This document shows, in pieces, positions 12,497-23,782 of a stretch of DNA of 64,000 nucleotides. The number at the start of each line of letters is the position of its first letter. The stretch's first letter is position 1. The position numbers and the translations under genes were made by a program. This DNA comes from Anadara kagoshimensis (taxonomy: Eukaryota; Mollusca; Bivalvia; Arcoida; Arcidae), in the NCBI GenBank assembly GCA_021292105.1, contig CM037874.1:59498539-59562538 (forward strand), given 5' to 3'. The notes beneath the pieces are model-generated. The model was not told the DNA's origin, made no database searches, and saw nothing but the letters and a program-made list of their open reading frames with translations.

Positions 12497-15400
12497 AACC
12501 TATAGCTAGCACACTAGCACTTAAACTGTACAACTTTATATAGCTAGCACACTAGCACTTAAACTGTACAACTTTATATAGCTAGCACACTAGCACTTGA
12601 ACTGTACAACTTTATATAGCTAGCACACTAGCACTTGATCATGAACTGTACAACTTTATATAGCTAGCACACTAACACTTGAACTGTACAACTTTATATA
12701 GCTAGCACACTAACACTTGAACTGTACAACTTTATATAGCTAGCACACTAACACTTAAACTGTACAACTTTATATAGCTAGCACACTAGCACTTGATCAT
12801 GAACTGTACAACTTTATATAGCTAGCACACTAACACTTGAACTGTACAACTTTATATAGCTAGCACACTAACACTTGAACTGTACAACTTTATATAGCTA
12901 GCACATTAACACTTAAACTGTACAACTTTATATAGCTAGCACACTAACACTTGAACTGTACAACTTTATATAGCTAGCACACTAGCACTTGAACTGTACA
13001 ACTTTATATAGCTAGCACACTAGCACTTGAACTGTACAACTTTATATAGCTAGCACACTAGCACTTGAACTGTACAACTTTATATAGCTAGCACACTAAC
13101 ACTTAAACTGTACAACTTTATATAGCTAGCACACTAGCACTTAAACTGTACAACTTTATATAGCTAGCACACTAGCACTTGAACTGTACAACTTTATATA
13201 GCTAGCACACTAGCACTTAAACTGTACAACTTTATATAGCTAGCACACTAACACTTAAACTGTACAACTTTATATAGCTAGCACACTAGCACTTGAACTG
13301 TACAACTTTATATAGCTAGCACACTAGCACTTGAACTGTACAACTTTATATAGCTAGCACACTAACACTTGAACTGTACAACTTTATATAGCTAGCACAC
13401 TAGCACTTAAACTGTACAACTTTATATAGCTAGCACACTAGCACTTGAACTGTACAACTTTATATAGCTAGCACACTAACACTTGAATTGTACAACTTTA
13501 TATAGCTAGCACACTAGCTCTTGAACTGTACAACTTTATATAGCTAGCACACTAGCTCTTGAACTGTACAACTTTATATAGCTAGCACACTAGCACTTAA
13601 ACTGTACAACTTTATATAGCTAGCACACTAACACTTGAACTGTACAACTTTATATAGCTAGCACACTAGCACTTAAACTGTACAACTTTATATAGCTAGC
13701 ACACTAACACTTAAACTGTACAACTTTATATAGCTAGCACACTAGCACTTAAACTGTACAACTTTATATAGCTAGCACACTAACACTTGAACTGTACAAC
13801 TTTATATAGCTAGCACACTAGCACTTGAACTGTACAACTTTATATAGCTAGCACACTAACACTTGAACTGTACAACTTTATATAGCTAGCACACTAGCAC
13901 TTAAACTGTACAACTTTATATAGCTAGCACACTAGCACTTGAACTGTACAACTTTATATAGCTAGCACACTAGCACTTGAACTGTACAACTTTATATAGC
14001 TAGCACACTAACACTTAAACTGTACAACTTTATATAGCTAGCACTAGCACTTGAACTGTACAACTTTATATAGCTAGCACACTAGCACTTAAACTGTACA
14101 ACTTTATATAGCTAGCACACTAGCACTTAAACTGTACAACTTTATATAGCTAGCACACTAGCACTTAAACTGTACAACTTTATATAGCTAGCACACTAGC
14201 ACTTGAACTGTACAACTTTATATAGCTAGCACACTAGCTCTTGAACTGTACAACTTTATATAGCTAGCACACTAGCTCTTGAACTGTACAACTTTATATA
14301 GCTAGCACACTAGCTCTTGAACTGTACAACTTTATATAGCTAGCACACTAACACTTGAACTGTACAACTTTATATAGCTAGCACACTAGCACTTGAACTG
14401 TACAACTTTATATAGCTAGCACACTAGCACTTGAACTGTACAACTTTATATAGCTAGCACACTAGCTCTTGAACTGTACAACTTTATATAGCTAGCACAC
14501 TAGCACTTGAACTGTACAACTTTATATAGCTAGCACACTAACACTTGAACTGTACAACTTTATATAGCTAGCACACTAGCACTTGAACTGTACAACTTTA
14601 TATAGCTAGCACACTAACACTTGAACTGTACAACTTTATATAGCTAGCACACTAGCTCTTGAACTGTACAACTTTATATAGCTAGCACACTAGCACTTGA
14701 ACTGTACAACTTTATATAGCTAGCACACTAGCACTTGAACTGTACAACTTTATATAGCTAGCACACTAGCACTTGAACTGTACAACTTTATATAGCTAGC
14801 ACACTAGCACTTGAACTGTACAACTTTATATAGCTAGCACACTAGCTCTTGAACTGTACAAATTTATATAGCTAGCACACTAACACTTGAACTGTACAAC
14901 TTTATATAGCTAGCACACTAGCTCTTGAACTGTACAACTTTATATAGCTAGCACACTAACACTTGAACTGTACAACTTTATATAGCTAGCACACTAGCAC
15001 TTGAACTGTACAACTTTATATAGCTAGCACACTAGCACTTGAACTGTACAACTTTATATAGCTAGCACACTAGCACTTGAACTGTACAACTTTATATAGC
15101 TAGCACACTAGCTCTTGAACTGTACAACTTTATATAGCTATGCACACTAACACTTGAACTGTACAACTTTATATAGCTAGCACACTAGCTCTTGAACTGT
15201 ACAACTTTATATAGCTAGCACACTAACACTTGAACTGTACAACTTTATATAGCTAGCACACTAACACTTGAACTGTACAACTTTATATAGCTAGCACACT
15301 AGCACTTGAACTGTACAACTTTATATAGCTAGCACACTAGCACTTGAACTGTACAACTTTATATAGCTAGCACACTAGCACTTGAACTGTACAACTTTAT

Positions 15401-15935
15401 ATAGCTAGCACACTAGCACTTGAACTGTACAACTTTATATAGCTAGCACACTAGCTCTTGAACTGTACAACTTTATATAGCTAGCACACTAACACTTGAA
15501 CTGTACAACTTTATATAGCTAGCACACTAGCACTTGAACTGTACAACTTTATATAGCTAGCACACTAGCACTTGAGCTGTACAACTTTATATAGCTAGCA
15601 CACTAACACTTGAACTGTACAACTTTATATAGCTAGCACACTAGCTCTTGAACTGTACAACTTTATATAGCTAGCACACTAGCACTTGAACTGTACAACT
15701 TTATATAGCTAGCACACTAACACTTGAACTGTACATCTTTATATAGCTAGCACACTAACACTTGATCATGAACTGTACAACTTTATATAGCTAGCACACT
15801 AGCACTTGAACTGTACAACTTTATATAGCTAGCACACTAGCACTTGAACTGTACAACTTTATATAGCTAGCACACTAGCACTTGAACTGTACAACTTTAT
15901 ATAGCTAGCACACTAGCACTTGAACTGTACAACTT
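12497..15935. repeat. 38-bp satellite array, about 90 monomers
   Basis: Head-to-tail copies of a 38-bp unit containing GCTAGCACACTAGCACTTGA and then ACTGTACAACTTTATATA. Variation is concentrated in one place: AGCACTTGAA, AGCACTTAAA, AACACTTGAA and AGCTCTTGAA. A rarer variant with six extra bases (TTGATCATGAAC) recurs near 12630, 12793 and 15763. The unit contains palindromes GCTAGC and TGTACA. It is unrelated to the 68-bp satellite 290 bases upstream and has no coding capacity. Confidence 0.97.
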
Positions 15936-16504
15936 CAATGAGTTTCATATATTTACAAAATATAAGTGAAACCTAACACTTCATGACTGGTCTACTAAGT
16001 TTAACAATAACACATACAATGGTTACGTAAATAGAATCTATTTACTTGCGAGTTTTTCAGGTCATGCTGTTGAAAGTATCTTAAACATAATACTCCTTAT
16101 TTTATTTTTTCCTGACAACAACCTGATTGGTTTAGCCCTAATTCAGTCGGGTTATTCGTCTGACCCATTCCTTCAGTTTTGAGGACAAGTTTTATGTAAG
16201 AATATTTAGTGGAAACTTTATACATAATGTAGTTTACGAGTTAAATAACTTCTTAAATATTTAGTTGAAGTGTTCACACACATTACAAGCGGTCGGTGTC
16301 ATTGAGACTACAAAGTTCTGTCAATACTTTAATTTACTTTATTGAATAAGTAAGTTTACTTAAGGCCATGTTTTGAAAGTTCATGTATTTTAAGTTTAAG
16401 AACACGTGATATTCAAATTTTAAGTACTGCAAAATATAAACAGGTTAAGTAATACATGTAATTACAACTTAGCATCAATTTTTTCAATGTTTAAAAACTA
16501 AATT
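15936..16504. other. Noncoding DNA
   Basis: AT-rich sequence right of the 38-bp satellite. No open frame, repeat or RNA gene recognised. Confidence 0.5.
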
Positions 16505-16640
16505 CAGTCAAACCTGTCTTAAAGGCAACCTCTATTTAGGGAAACCCTGCCTTTAAAAAACAGTGGAAATTTAACCCAATTGATCTTTAGTCATGACCAC
16601 CTGTCCATTAAGGCAATTTTTACTGGTTCCATTAGGTGAC
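16505..16640. mobile_element. Partial TIR element, CAGTCAAACCTGTC family
   Basis: The left end CAGTCAAACCTGTCTTAAAG matches the termini of the intact copies at 20050-20218 and 28075-28246. Internal text such as CCACCTGTCCATTAAGGCA also fits the family, but the right terminus is decayed. Non-autonomous and without coding sequence. Confidence 0.55.
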
Positions 16641-16698
16641 TTTATAGACTGGATTTACTATATTAAAATTATCACATGACAACAGTACAGGATTTCTG

Positions 16699-16762
<64 letters not shown>
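16699..16762. repeat. (AT)n microsatellite
   Basis: About 31 uninterrupted AT dinucleotides, a perfect self-complementary tract that could extrude as a cruciform. Confidence 0.97.
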
Positions 16763-16765
<3 letters not shown>

Positions 16766-17221
16766 GGTGATGTTGATCATGTATATTGGCAGCATTTTCA
16801 AAACAATAAAAATAGATGAACCTCATTGCATAATCTCAATTATCACTTTGAAACCCAATCAAAACCTAAATATAATTTAATTCTCCGTTGTTTCAAGCAC
16901 TTTGATTGGTTAGATCTTTTCCGTCATTCTTGCATGAAAGGATAAACATTCAGTGACGTCATAATATCATGAAAGACACACAGACACTTGCTTATCCATA
17001 GAATGTTATTTTAAAAAATAGATCCATGTCTTAATGACTAAAACTTGATAACTTAAACACCTGCAACAAATTAAATGGGTGAATTATAAGGATTTGATTT
17101 ACATTTACACCTGTCTCATTAAATTCTAATTACGTTCATTGTAACAAAATACAAGTAATACACATGGATGTTGTTAAGCATGTAAATCAGAGCTAAAACT
17201 GGGATAAAGGATAATGTGATC
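16763..17221. other. Noncoding DNA
   Basis: No gene recognised. A TGACGTCA core occurs within CAGTGACGTCATAAT near 16953. Confidence 0.45.
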
Positions 17222-17262
17222 AGAGAGAGAGAGAGGGAGAGAGAGAGAGAGAGAGAGAGAGA
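17222..17262. repeat. (GA)n microsatellite
   Basis: Polypurine GA tract with one GGGA interruption. Confidence 0.95.
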
Positions 17263-17282
17263 TATTGAAGAATGAGAAGATA

Positions 17283-17447
17283 TTATTCAAAAACAAACAT
17301 ACTCATCCATGTCCGAATCACAATCCAGAAGCAAAGTAATAACTTTAGAACTGACAGGTTAGGTTAGACACGTGACCATCCACCAGGGAAATGAGGCTGG
17401 GTGCTCCGGAATGGTAAGCACCTCCTGTCTAGCTAGATGTATATGAT
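17283..17447 (-). mobile_element. 5'-truncated retroelement 3' end
   Basis: On the minus strand this matches the 3' noncoding end shared by the copies at 20993, 30738, 58765, 61070, 61609 and 62608. On the + strand it reads CATCCATGTCCGAATCACAA, AGAAGCAAAGTAA, CACCAGGGAAATGAGG, then CTCCGGAATGGTAAGCACCT and GTCTAGCTAG, where similarity stops. It retains no coding part. A CT/GT microsatellite begins just beyond the broken end. Confidence 0.75.
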
Positions 17448-17456
17448 TTCATTTGG

Positions 17457-17461
<5 letters not shown>

Positions 17462-17518
<57 letters not shown>
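17462..17518. repeat. Compound (CT)n(GT)n microsatellite
   Basis: About 21 CT units followed directly by about seven GT units. Confidence 0.96.
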
Positions 17519-17925
17519 TTATGTATAAAGTATTAGAGAACAATAACACTTATTTGAGAAGACGGAGACTAAAAAGCGATCCCATTTGTCAGGGTTTAGT
17601 TTAAAATTCTCTTCCTGTTTGCAAATAGTGCCCTCGACATTATCCTTGTTTACGACCAAATAAAATTCTTGTGTGCATTTTAAACTGTGTTGTTTTTTCC
17701 TTCCGTATAACAATGTCTATACAGTTGGCAATATGATACAATGTAAACATGCAAAAAATAAAATTTGCAGGTTGTAATTTGGATAAAAAAAAATCAGCTC
17801 ATGATCCGCATAAATATGTGAAAATAAAAATAACAAAAACAGCTCTATGGTGAATTGAGTTTTATTATGCATCAAAAGACATTACGTGCAACCCAAGTTA
17901 AATTATTTATTAAACTTTTCGCACT
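17519..17925. other. Noncoding DNA
   Basis: No gene or repeat recognised. A 64-codon open frame on the minus strand has no family resemblance. Confidence 0.45.
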
Positions 17926-18010
17926 TTTTGAGCGGTGGTCAAGTGGTTAGGAATTAACTTTAATGCGTCCCTCCACTGTAGCTTCTATCCTAAATTGAGG
18001 AAGACTTTTT
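17926..18010 (+). mobile_element. Degraded tRNA-derived SINE head
   Basis: GAGCGGTGGTCAAGTGGTTA resembles the 5' end and A box (TGGTCAAGTGG) of a tRNA-derived SINE. The expected B box further on is decayed and no tail was recognised. Probably an old fragment. Confidence 0.45.
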
Positions 18011-18715
18011 CCTTGTAGGTCTCGACTTATTTACTCTAGTCTATTTATTTTCATATAAGTGGTTATAGGCTCTTTAATTAGTAGCGGTTATCGAGGATAA
18101 AATGAGTTTACAATGTATAACAAAAGTGTTGGCAAGAACTGACAAAATGTTATATGCTAGTTTTATTTTACATCATCTTGTTTTAATGGTGCAACAAGCA
18201 ACAGATGTGGGCGTGGTTTCATGACGCCATTTTCAAGGAAATTAACAGCGATTTCATAGAGTGGTCTCCCTTTTTACGTACAATACATGCAATAAAATTT
18301 GCCATGTTTTCTTCTAAGTTGTAGTTAAAATAATCATCCAACATTGGTTTTTGTGTGAGATTGATTTTTTTTAGCATTCCATGTGTTGACAAAATAAGTT
18401 AAGCATTTGTCCCTGGTCCGAGAATCCATGCGTAGAATTGAAGGTGAGCATGCGCTTGAGACAACTCGGTCATCCTATGTATAACCGTGAACTTGTAACT
18501 ACGGTTAACTTTACATGTTTGTGTAAGAATTTTGTTCAAAATTTTAAAAAGTTGACCTAGAATTTTAATTTATTCATTATAGAGATCACGATTTATGTAT
18601 CGGGTTAGCTCTGATGGTGTATCGCGTTTGTAAATTACGCAATGTGTTTTAAACATTTAAATTATATTGTTAGAAGGTAATTTCATCTAGAAGCAGAAAG
18701 ATGCATACAAATCTA
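18011..18715. other. Noncoding DNA
   Basis: No gene, RNA gene or mobile element recognised. Confidence 0.45.
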
Positions 18716-18917
18716 CGGTGGCGTGAATGGGACAAATGATAAAAAGGAATTCGTTTGAACGAACTTAGCTTATGTGTTTGAAACTTTTACCTACCCGTCC
18801 GAACAATTTTTAGTTTGTTCAAAAGATTCGTCAAAACGAATTATTAAATCATTCGAAGAAATTTAGTAATTTGTTCGAACATTTTTTTTTTTTTCATTTG
18901 TCCCTTCCATGCTGCCG
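18716..18917. mobile_element. 202-bp TIR element with TA flanks (MITE)
   Basis: The left end is CGGTGGCGTGAATGGGACAA followed by ATGATAAAAA. The right end, reverse complemented, is CGGCAGCATGGAAGGGACAA followed by ATGAAAAAAA. The ~30-bp inverted termini differ at only a few positions. Both ends abut TA, consistent with a TA target duplication of the Tc1/mariner type. The interior is AT-rich with repeated TTCG motifs (ATTCGTTTGAACGAAC, TTTGTTCGAAC) and no coding sequence. No other copy is in the window. Confidence 0.8.
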
Positions 18918-20049
18918 TACATCCTTGCATGTACCGAAATCTTTAAATCTCGTATTTGGTGTCTCTATTTAAAACAACTTTTAACTTTTACTTCAATGAT
19001 GAGGTTTTTGTTTTCAGTCTTTCCCCAGTACATGTTTTTCATTTTATTGCTTAATTTCGCAATGTCGAGCGTGGGCTGGGTATATTATTGTACAATTTTG
19101 CAATATTTAAGTGGTCTAAACATTTAATACGAGAAACGCCTAAACTGATCACGACTACTATTGTCTTTTGTGGATAGTGTTTAAATATATTTAACAACTA
19201 TGTTACCTATCTTCTTGTCTTTATATCTTTAATACGGGTGTTTAACCTTATAAAACCGTATATGATGGTGGGGTGACATCCATCTTTTAAATGACTGTAG
19301 TTTTAAATTGCGTTGTCATGGCATTTTTGTATAATATGATGGGATAAGATAAAGAACTTTATTATAACCCTCAATCGAAATGGTGAGACATTACTCCATT
19401 TTTGCCGCCAAGAGTTTGCCCGCCACCTTTCTCAAAAACTATTCAACAGATCTTATGAAACTTCACAGAAACAATCTTGGGGTACGTAGGGGATACATGT
19501 ACATGCATGTGCCATTTTGAACAGCCATATGTTTGGGTATTTTCCATTTGTGTTTTGTTTTGGGAAACTTTTGAAATGGTATTCAATTTCAGTTATAATC
19601 TGTTTTTAGATTCAATTAACATACCATGGAGCATCCTGTATACGGGATGGCCTTCGGAGTTGTCGTCCGATCGAGATATTTCTAAAAGAGGTACAACTAA
19701 CAATTGTCTCTTGGTTTTTTTTTTCTAGGTACAAGTACTCGTACGAAATACAGATTGATCTATTCTAAGCAAAAGTCTAATCGTTTATGGCATGATGTGT
19801 GTGAATCAAGGTATGTGAAATGCATCAATCGTCAAGTACCTTTACTGCAGATGTGGCGAGTTTTATTTGTTATTACGATGTACCTGGACGTAAATGTTCC
19901 ACTCCAATGGAACATATCTCTCTTTGTTGCAAAATATCTCGGGTGGCTGAATTAAATCACATCTCTATCTTCTGTCACAGTGCTATCACACTGGTAAAAA
20001 GACCTCAATTACCATATTGAACACTTCAAGTACCATACACATTTAAATA
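18918..20049. other. Noncoding DNA with a possible repeat fragment
   Basis: Several open frames of 60-83 codons lie here, but none has a recognisable domain and they overlap each other. The stretch around 19375-19490, with ACAGATCTTATGAAACTTCA, reads like a dispersed repeat common in mollusc DNA. I cannot name it with confidence. Confidence 0.4.
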
Positions 20050-20218
20050 CAGTCAAACCTGTCTATAAATGTCAACCAAGGGAACCAGCAAAAGTGACCT
20101 TAATAGACAGGTAGCCTTTATAAACAGTTTCAAATAATATGTATAAAAACAATTGGGATAAAATTATTAGTAAGCAGATGTCCCTCAATAGAGGTGACCT
20201 TTAAGACAGGTTGGACTG
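20050..20218. mobile_element. 169-bp TIR element, CAGTCAAACCTGTC family (MITE)
   Basis: The left end CAGTCAAACCTGTCTATAAA and the right end, reverse complemented CAGTCCAACCTGTCTTAAAG, form inverted termini of about 25 bp. TA flanks both ends (20048-20049 and 20219-20220), as expected for Tc1/mariner-type insertion. The interior repeats the theme (GACCTTAATAGACAGGTAGC). Non-coding and presumably mobilised by a transposase encoded elsewhere. Confidence 0.85.
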
Positions 20219-20220
20219 TA

Positions 20221-20822
20221 TCATAATCTAGAGAAGAACACACAGCAATCAATGTGTCTTATGTGCCAACTATCAAAAACTAACCCATGTTTTGAGTTGG
20301 AAGATTGTTTGATACCCTAGGTCAGTGTTTGGAGTCTATTATACCACCTAATAGTATATAGTTTTATGTTTGTAGACTGTTTGACCACCTGTAAACCTTA
20401 TAGAGGGTACCGGTACGGTAATTAAATTTATGTCGGGTTAAATACACGATACCCTCCCTATAAATTTACACGAGGGATTGGAAATATTTGGCGATCTGGT
20501 CATACCCTGGCTAAAATTAAGTTTACAGACCTAAACTAGAACTCAATATAAATTCAGGGTCAGCGACTCTTTATCTCTCGTTACATCTTATAAAATAATT
20601 TAACAAATTAAATTCGGTTTACAGGGAAACTCAAATTTTCACCTGAATGGGTATATTATAAGTGACACTGTAGCCTGATATACCGTGCACAATGTAGGTT
20701 GGGGTTATAGAATTTCTTAAAAATATTTTCAGCATCAAATTACTCCTAGTCATGGATTTATTTTGGAATGTTAATGGGTTTGAAAATTGACAATACAGAA
20801 TTACATAGTTTAATGCTAAGTG
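20221..20822. other. Noncoding DNA
   Basis: No gene or mobile element recognised. Confidence 0.45.
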
Positions 20823-20985
20823 GAGGGATGGTGTTTTACGCCACAGTCAAGATTTTTTAATACGATAAAAACCAGAGAAAACCATCAACCCTCGGCAAGC
20901 GAACTAACAAACGATCTGTCCTAGCGGGATTCAAACATAGCTGGTGGCGCTTTAGTAAACTCGGTATTCTGTCTTAAAAATAATA
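20823..20985 (-). mobile_element. tRNA-derived SINE, 3' part
   Basis: On the minus strand a B-box-like TGTTTGAATCCCGC is followed by GAGGGTTGATGGTTTTCTCT, then TTGACTGTGGCGTAAAACAC at the tail. This order of B box, GTGGTTT-C-TC block and GGCGTAAAAC tail recurs at 24325-24550 and 56625-56845. The tRNA-like head is decayed, and no target duplication was found. Confidence 0.65.
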
Positions 20986-20992
20986 TTACACA

Positions 20993-21184
20993 TGTGGCGA
21001 GTGTAGCTAGCTTAACATGATGTGCTTATCCCAGGTGGAAGTTTACGTGTCTAACCTGACTTGTCAGTTCTGTTATATACCAGGTTTTTTTTTTATTTAA
21101 TCATAAAATACATTTGACAGTTCCAAAGTTTTTACTTTCCTTCTTGATTGTGACTCGGACATGGATTAGTTTGTTTGATTATAG
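20993..21184 (+). mobile_element. 5'-truncated retroelement 3' end, itself interrupted
   Basis: The + strand matches the shared 3' end: GTGGCGAGTGTAGCTAGCTT, GTGGAAGTTTACGTGTCTAA, CCTGACTTGTCAGTTC, then CCAAAGTTTTTACTTTCCTT and ACATGGATTAGTTTG at the end. A 45-bp insertion splits it at 21071-21115, flanked by near-identical GTCAGTTC and GACAGTTC. No coding part remains. Confidence 0.8.
21071..21115. mobile_element. 45-bp insertion with 8-bp flanking duplication
   Basis: This sequence (TGTTATATACCAGG, a T-run, then AATCATAAAATACATTT) is absent from every other copy of the retroelement tail at this point. It is bordered by GTCAGTTC (21063-21070) and GACAGTTC (21116-21123), 7 of 8 identical. 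AATCATAAAATAC also occurs in the termini of the TIR element at 23669-23782, so this may be a deleted remnant of that family. Confidence 0.6.
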
Positions 21185-21850
21185 AAATAACAAGGAGAAA
21201 GTTTACGTGCATGGTTATGTAAACAATTTTACCATCAATGTATACGTATAAGCATCACTTGTACTTCAGTTTAAGCCGCTGGTGTCTCAATAGAAATGAA
21301 ACACAACATAACGTGTTTAAAGCCTAATGTCTGTACCACTTAGCAAGCTAAAGATACAATCCATAGGTTTGTGTTGATATCTTGATCCGGTTGTAGATTG
21401 AAACTGAGAAAATATGTCGTGTCACATTTTACGTCTACGTACGTATTATAATTACCCTGTTCTATGAACGCTTTCAGATGAAGAGAATTAAACCCCAATA
21501 AAATCGCCGTATAACTTGTATAAACTTGGTGTGTCATTCTGCTTGAAATCACAAAACAAATTTGTTCGTCCCTTGTTAAAATCGAGTTTCACTTGACCCG
21601 TCAAGTATATCGTATGTTATCATCGGAGATATACGATCCGTTCTTATAGAAAAAGAAAAATATGAAAATAAACCATCCTTACAATCGGTTAGGTCGGGAC
21701 AGATTTTTGTGAATGTCGCTATTTATTGAGTCGAGTATTTAAATCTAAGTAAATATACGCAGGTAAATAGTTATGATGATTTTGTCTTTATTTTAAATAC
21801 ATGTATCCATTTTATTGAAACATTGGTATACAACTTTGTCTTTTTTTAAT
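21185..21850. other. Noncoding DNA
   Basis: No gene recognised. A short inverted arrangement of TATATCGTATG and ATATACGATC occurs near 21606-21640. Confidence 0.45.
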
Positions 21851-21851
21851 T

Positions 21852-21898
<47 letters not shown>

Positions 21899-21901
21899 TT
21901 A
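21851..21901. repeat. (TTTA)n microsatellite
   Basis: About 13 copies of a TTTA tetranucleotide. It could be the tail of an old retroposon on the minus strand, but nothing recognisable adjoins it. Confidence 0.95.
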
Positions 21902-22722
21902 GCATTTTTAGACAAACGTTGTATCATATTATACTGACAACTAGATCTATCTCCATAGCTGAACCCTTTACCATTTAGCCTGGTCGATCATTCCGATTCT
22001 GGTAACTGATTGACTTATTACAGAAGCTAGCAGATCTAGAGTTGTCGTAGCTGTCAGTTTTTCTGTTTTAAAGATTTTTAAAAATCAGAACTGTTCAATA
22101 TCACCACGTCAATGTTATTTTACAAAGTTATTATCAGTATTCAAGGTCATTTGAAATCAATAAAAAAAAAATATATCTGTACAACATGTCTCAACAACCA
22201 GAAGTCACCCGAAGAAAAGTGAAAAAATAGACTATATTTTCTGATGCAAGTCATATTATTGTTGCCATGTGCTGATTTTGAATGCATTATCTGAATAAAA
22301 ATTTAAAATCAGCACGAAATTTTTCGGATCTTTATAATCAACAGGTGACCATGCTTTTTAAAACCGCCAATAGCAAAAGAGAGATAACTCTTACAAGCAC
22401 GTAAGGCAAAACACGCGGTTGATGATGTACAGAGTTCTGTACACCATACACTCTTGCTGTCTGTCCATGCCTATGTTATAAATAGGAAATTATGTGTGAT
22501 AAATATTTTGTGGATATTGAATTTTAATCATCCATGGAGTAAACAAAGGGGTAAGTGAATGTTAAAAGTTTAATATTGCAAGTCTCTGCTTATGATATAT
22601 TTATTTTATTGAGGTACACTTAATAATTATACATGTAACAATTACATTAGTCAAATATCAAGTCAGATCTGATTCTTCTTTATTTACGTGCATTATGTAT
22701 AAGACCGAAAGAATAAATTCCT
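21902..22722. other. Noncoding DNA
   Basis: AT-rich with no gene, RNA gene or named repeat recognised. Confidence 0.45.
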
Positions 22723-22727
22723 GAGAG

Positions 22728-22768
<41 letters not shown>

Positions 22769-22791
22769 GGAGGGGGGAGAGAGAGAGAGAG
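22723..22791. repeat. Polypurine (GA)n/(G)n tract
   Basis: A pure purine strand of about 69 bases. GA repeats flank runs of 13 and 6 guanines. The mirror-like GA-G-GA arrangement can form triplex (H-) DNA and the G-runs could form quadruplexes. A second, shorter GA tract lies at 22909-22932. Confidence 0.95.
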
Positions 22792-22932
22792 TACTGCACT
22801 ATATCAAACACTCCAAATCTTGATTGGTTCAATACAATCCTGTGACATATATGCATATGTACATTGTCTGATACAGATCAAACTTCAACCATCAAGAGAT
22901 CAAAAACAGAGAGAGAGAGAGAGGGGAGAGAG

Positions 22933-23334
22933 ATCATGATGCCGTTTATTTCAGTGAAGCACGTGTAAGTGATTACCATCCAGACAAGACTACTTCAGAC
23001 ATTACTGTGTGTTTAACTATGTTATGTAACGTTCTCAGCTGTTGTTATTTTGTAATTTATTTTACATCTACAACGATCAACAAAGTCATAAAAATAAACC
23101 ATTCTACATCTGTGCCAGCGGTATATAATGAAAATAAAGAACTCAAAACACAGAAGTATATAAGTATGTGTTTGTATACAGAGCCAAAAATAGTTTAAGT
23201 GCTGGCCCCTGTTTCACAATCATTCTTAAACAAACATTTTCGTAAATTGAAATCTTGCAAATTTGAAATCTTTATAATTTTGTTAATTATTCTAATATTT
23301 GGTATTTTGAAGATTTTGACATGGGTGCAAACGT
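22933..23334. other. Noncoding DNA
   Basis: A 63-codon open frame at 23007 has no family resemblance. Nothing else recognised. Confidence 0.45.
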
Positions 23335-23460
23335 CATCACTCTACTCCATCTAATCCTCTTTTCAGTCCGACTTGAGTGGGGATCGAACCCCGAAGTTAC
23401 CGATATTGTGTAGTACGGAAGTCAATCAACAGTCCGATTGCCCATAAGATGGATTTTGAT
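23335..23460 (-). mobile_element. Degraded tRNA-derived SINE head
   Basis: On the minus strand a strong B box GGGGTTCGATCCCC lies about 45 bases after TTATGGGCAATCGG, which is only a weak A box. The cloverleaf is not intact, so this is read as a decayed SINE rather than a tRNA gene. Confidence 0.4.
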
Positions 23461-23544
23461 AGAATGTTCATGTTTATGCCACGTTATTGTGTAGTATTAA
23501 GTTTATTTCAAAATCATGTTTTGAATTTACGTTCATTTTATCCT

Positions 23545-23668
23545 AGAACTGACAGTCTCGATATAAGTGAAAGAGTCTTGAATATGACGTAAAAACAATA
23601 CTTCTCCGGTCCACTTTACTCAATTGTCACAGAACTGAGTGAAAGAATCTTGAATGGGGCGTAAATAC
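23545..23668 (+). mobile_element. SINE tail fragments
   Basis: Two overlapping-type tails: GTCTCGATATAAGTGAAAGA with TCTTGAATATGACGTAAAAA, then GAGTGAAAGAATCTTGAATG with GGGCGTAAAT. They match the 3' tail of the bivalve-type SINE also seen at 45825-45899. The upstream SINE body is not recognisable. Confidence 0.5.
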
Positions 23669-23782
23669 TGACATATATCTTTCTTTTTTAATTAATCATA
23701 AAATACCTTTTTAAAATGGTATATGGCATTTTGAATGTATTTTATGATTAAGTTTTAATTATAAAAATGGTATATATGACAA
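23669..23782. mobile_element. ~114-bp AT-rich TIR element (MITE)
   Basis: The left arm runs TGACATATATCTTT to TTAATCATAAAATAC. The right arm, reverse complemented, runs TGTCATATATACCATT to CTTAATCATAAAATAC. The ~40-bp inverted arms match with small gaps around a short centre (AAATGGTATATGGCATTTT). Pieces like its termini occur at 12245-12346 and 21071-21115. No coding sequence and no clear target duplication. Confidence 0.65.

Noticed and set aside
4856..15935. CRISPR-like arrays
   Set aside because: Copies are contiguous 68- and 38-bp units without unique spacers, in eukaryotic DNA with no cas genes. They are satellites.
16699..16762. Replication origin or promoter at the AT tract
   Set aside because: A pure (AT)n run alone is not evidence of either.
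16632..16826. Minus-strand open frame with Ile-Tyr repeat
   Set aside because: It is the (AT)n microsatellite read as protein.
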